Shown: piece after piece, positions 62,481 to 64,000 of the stretch | Numbering within the stretch: position 1 is the first letter of the stretch | How the letters are laid out: the number at the start of each line of letters is the position of its first letter | Origin: Alviniconcha marisindica | Taxonomy: Eukaryota > Mollusca > Gastropoda > Provannidae | Direction of reading: 5' to 3' | DNA: 64,000 nt | NCBI GenBank assembly: GCA_018857735.1 | Contig: JABMCL010002401.1 | Location: forward strand, 110,001-174,000 | Notes under the pieces: generated by a model | Database searches by the model: none | Seen by the model: only the letters and a program-made list of their open reading frames with translations | Told to the model about the DNA's origin: nothing | Program-made: the position numbers and the translations under genes

Positions 62481-64000
62481 GTAAATTTTCTTTGTTCTTG
62501 TCTATCTGTCTGTTCATCTTGATGAGTGTTTGGATGTGTGTTTGTGAGTCAAAGCTCTCAACTTCTGTGGTTTTGCATGCTGCTGATGAGAATCCATTAC
62601 TACAATGTTTTGGTCAAATTAAAAATGCTACAGATTATATAAAACTATCAGTGTAATACTGTAGACTCAGTTTGAATGAACATAGTTTTACAAATTTCCC
62701 ACATTCATTTGTTCTAAAGGTCACAGTAAGCAAACAGATTATACAAACAATTTCACTTCAGTTCAACACAGGTAATGGAGACCTTGTTAGCATGCTGTCA
62801 GTTCTATTATGTACCCTAAGTTTTTCTTGCATTGTGTTCAGATTAGTTAGTAACTGGATTTTAATGTCCTGTCAACTGCACTGGGTCACCTCAGGACAAT
62901 CAAACTGTCATAAGCAGATTCACATTTCAAAAATCTAATATTCTCAAGTCAATCCATGAAACCAATCCAGTTTAAAAGTATACAGTAGCATACAGGCAAG
63001 GTTAAAACCACAAGTATTATTTAAATAGAATATATATTACTTATGGAAATGCACTCTAAATCAGTCAAGGAATCATGCTTGAGGAGCTCACAAAAATCTT
63101 TTTAAATATGTTCCCACATTATGTGTGTTGCTGCACATCCTTCAAGTGAACGCTGTTTAGTGAAGAAAGTTACCTTTGTCCAGAAAATGCTACTGCCATC
63201 TCATTTGAAATGTGTCAGCAAACATTACAACTGTACAGACATAGTTCAGTGCTCAGCGGTGTATATATATGTCTGTTTGTCACATTTACATGTGCACAGG
63301 TCGGTGCATTGCCATTGAGCTTTCTTACAAGCACACCTGCCACCACAGCTGCTTTCACTTTTGCATACACATTTGACCAACTGGCTACTGGTGCCATTGG
63401 AAGTGTGGACACACAGTTATCCAAGACTGGCTCTCCTTGCCCATTTTGGTGCAAGGCTTGTGTGTAAATTTTAAAAAATCTGACCATATCCATCCTATTC
63501 TTCAGACTACCAGCAACACTTTGCATTCAATACAAAATTTCAACTATGTTTCAGTTCCATCTCTGGCACATCCCCTCGGTCTGATCTCCTTCAACCCCAC
63601 ACTCACACTTCTTCCCAGTCCATTCTCCTTCATTTATTCCAAATCCCCTCCCCTACCTTTTGACTGTTAATTTTGGCTAGCACAATTTTCAAGTTGGGGT
63701 CACGGAATAAAATAGGTCACCATGCTCATAATCACAAGTGATTTAAACAGGTTCCTATGCTGGGGGCCTGTGGAATATAAATAGTAACCAAAACGTGCTA
63801 CTGTGCATCGGCAGTTGCTTTTTGATGCTATAACAGTGAATTAGCAAACTCACGATTTAGTGATGTTTTGAACTAGTGGAATGGAATTTTGAGTGTGTGA
63901 TTCATCCTGAGGTGACCCTGTGTGGTTGACAGGACATTAAAATCCATGAACTAACTAAATTACACTCCAACCATACAATTATGATATGCATCTGATACTT
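62481..64000. other. Intron downstream of the last visible Rubicon exon
   Basis: No exon or repeat firmly recognised. Near 63905-63955 GTGTGGTTGACAGGACATTA, AAATCCATGAACTAACTAAAT faintly resembles the GGTTGACTGGGCGTAAAACG LINE tail. Confidence 0.35.

Overview
This is eukaryotic, intron-rich, repeat-rich DNA. Its content (RNase H-bearing non-LTR retrotransposons, L1/Tx1-type and CR1/L2-type LINEs, tRNA-derived SINEs, long TG/CA, poly(C) and ATT tracts) fits a lophotrochozoan animal, most likely a gastropod mollusc. The phylum is an inference from repeat style and a conserved animal gene; the species cannot be named.

One host gene was recognised: a Rubicon (RUBCN) orthologue on the + strand, running off both ends of the window. 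Ten exons can be placed (1289-1413, 7874-7921, 9576-9647, 14874-14931, 20198-20324, 27997-28074, 42889-42962, 48623-48687, 53599-53899, 62402-62480). Every junction keeps the reading frame (split codons match at all nine joins) and every boundary is AG/GT. The exons give a serine-rich middle region, the conserved segment ending in [11 protein letters not shown], an EWAPPR segment, and the first two thirds of the zinc-binding Rubicon-homology (RH) domain. The RUN domain (5') and the last cysteines of the RH domain (3') lie outside.

Everything else lies in the introns (up to 14.8 kb) and is mainly transposon debris. 1-6.4 kb: an L1/Tx1 LINE split by a fold-back insertion, a LINE C-terminus flanked by 62-bp direct repeats, and a LINE 3' end split by a MITE. 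8.6-9.5 kb: a short DNA transposon carrying a THAP-domain remnant facing a second ORF remnant. 10-14.7 kb: nested LINEs including a long RNase H LINE. 15 kb: a 500-bp palindrome. 17.5 and 29 kb: two near-identical solo LTRs with target-site duplications. 20.8-21.3 kb: a fold-back element filled with about 17 copies of a 16-bp palindrome, the most unusual item here. 21.7-28.7 kb: more LINEs and a SINE. 31-37 kb: LINE pieces and the 3' end of an LTR retrotransposon. 39-41 kb: a tRNA-SINE with a perfect 11-bp target duplication, a 216-bp near-perfect palindrome and a Penelope-like GIY-YIG fragment. 42-61 kb: mariner-like, DIRS-like, Rex1-type and L2-type fragments and two copies of a second tRNA-SINE.

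No prokaryotic-type operons, CRISPR arrays, rRNA genes or intact functional tRNA genes were seen. All transposon coding regions examined carry stops, frameshifts or lost catalytic residues and are read as dead copies.
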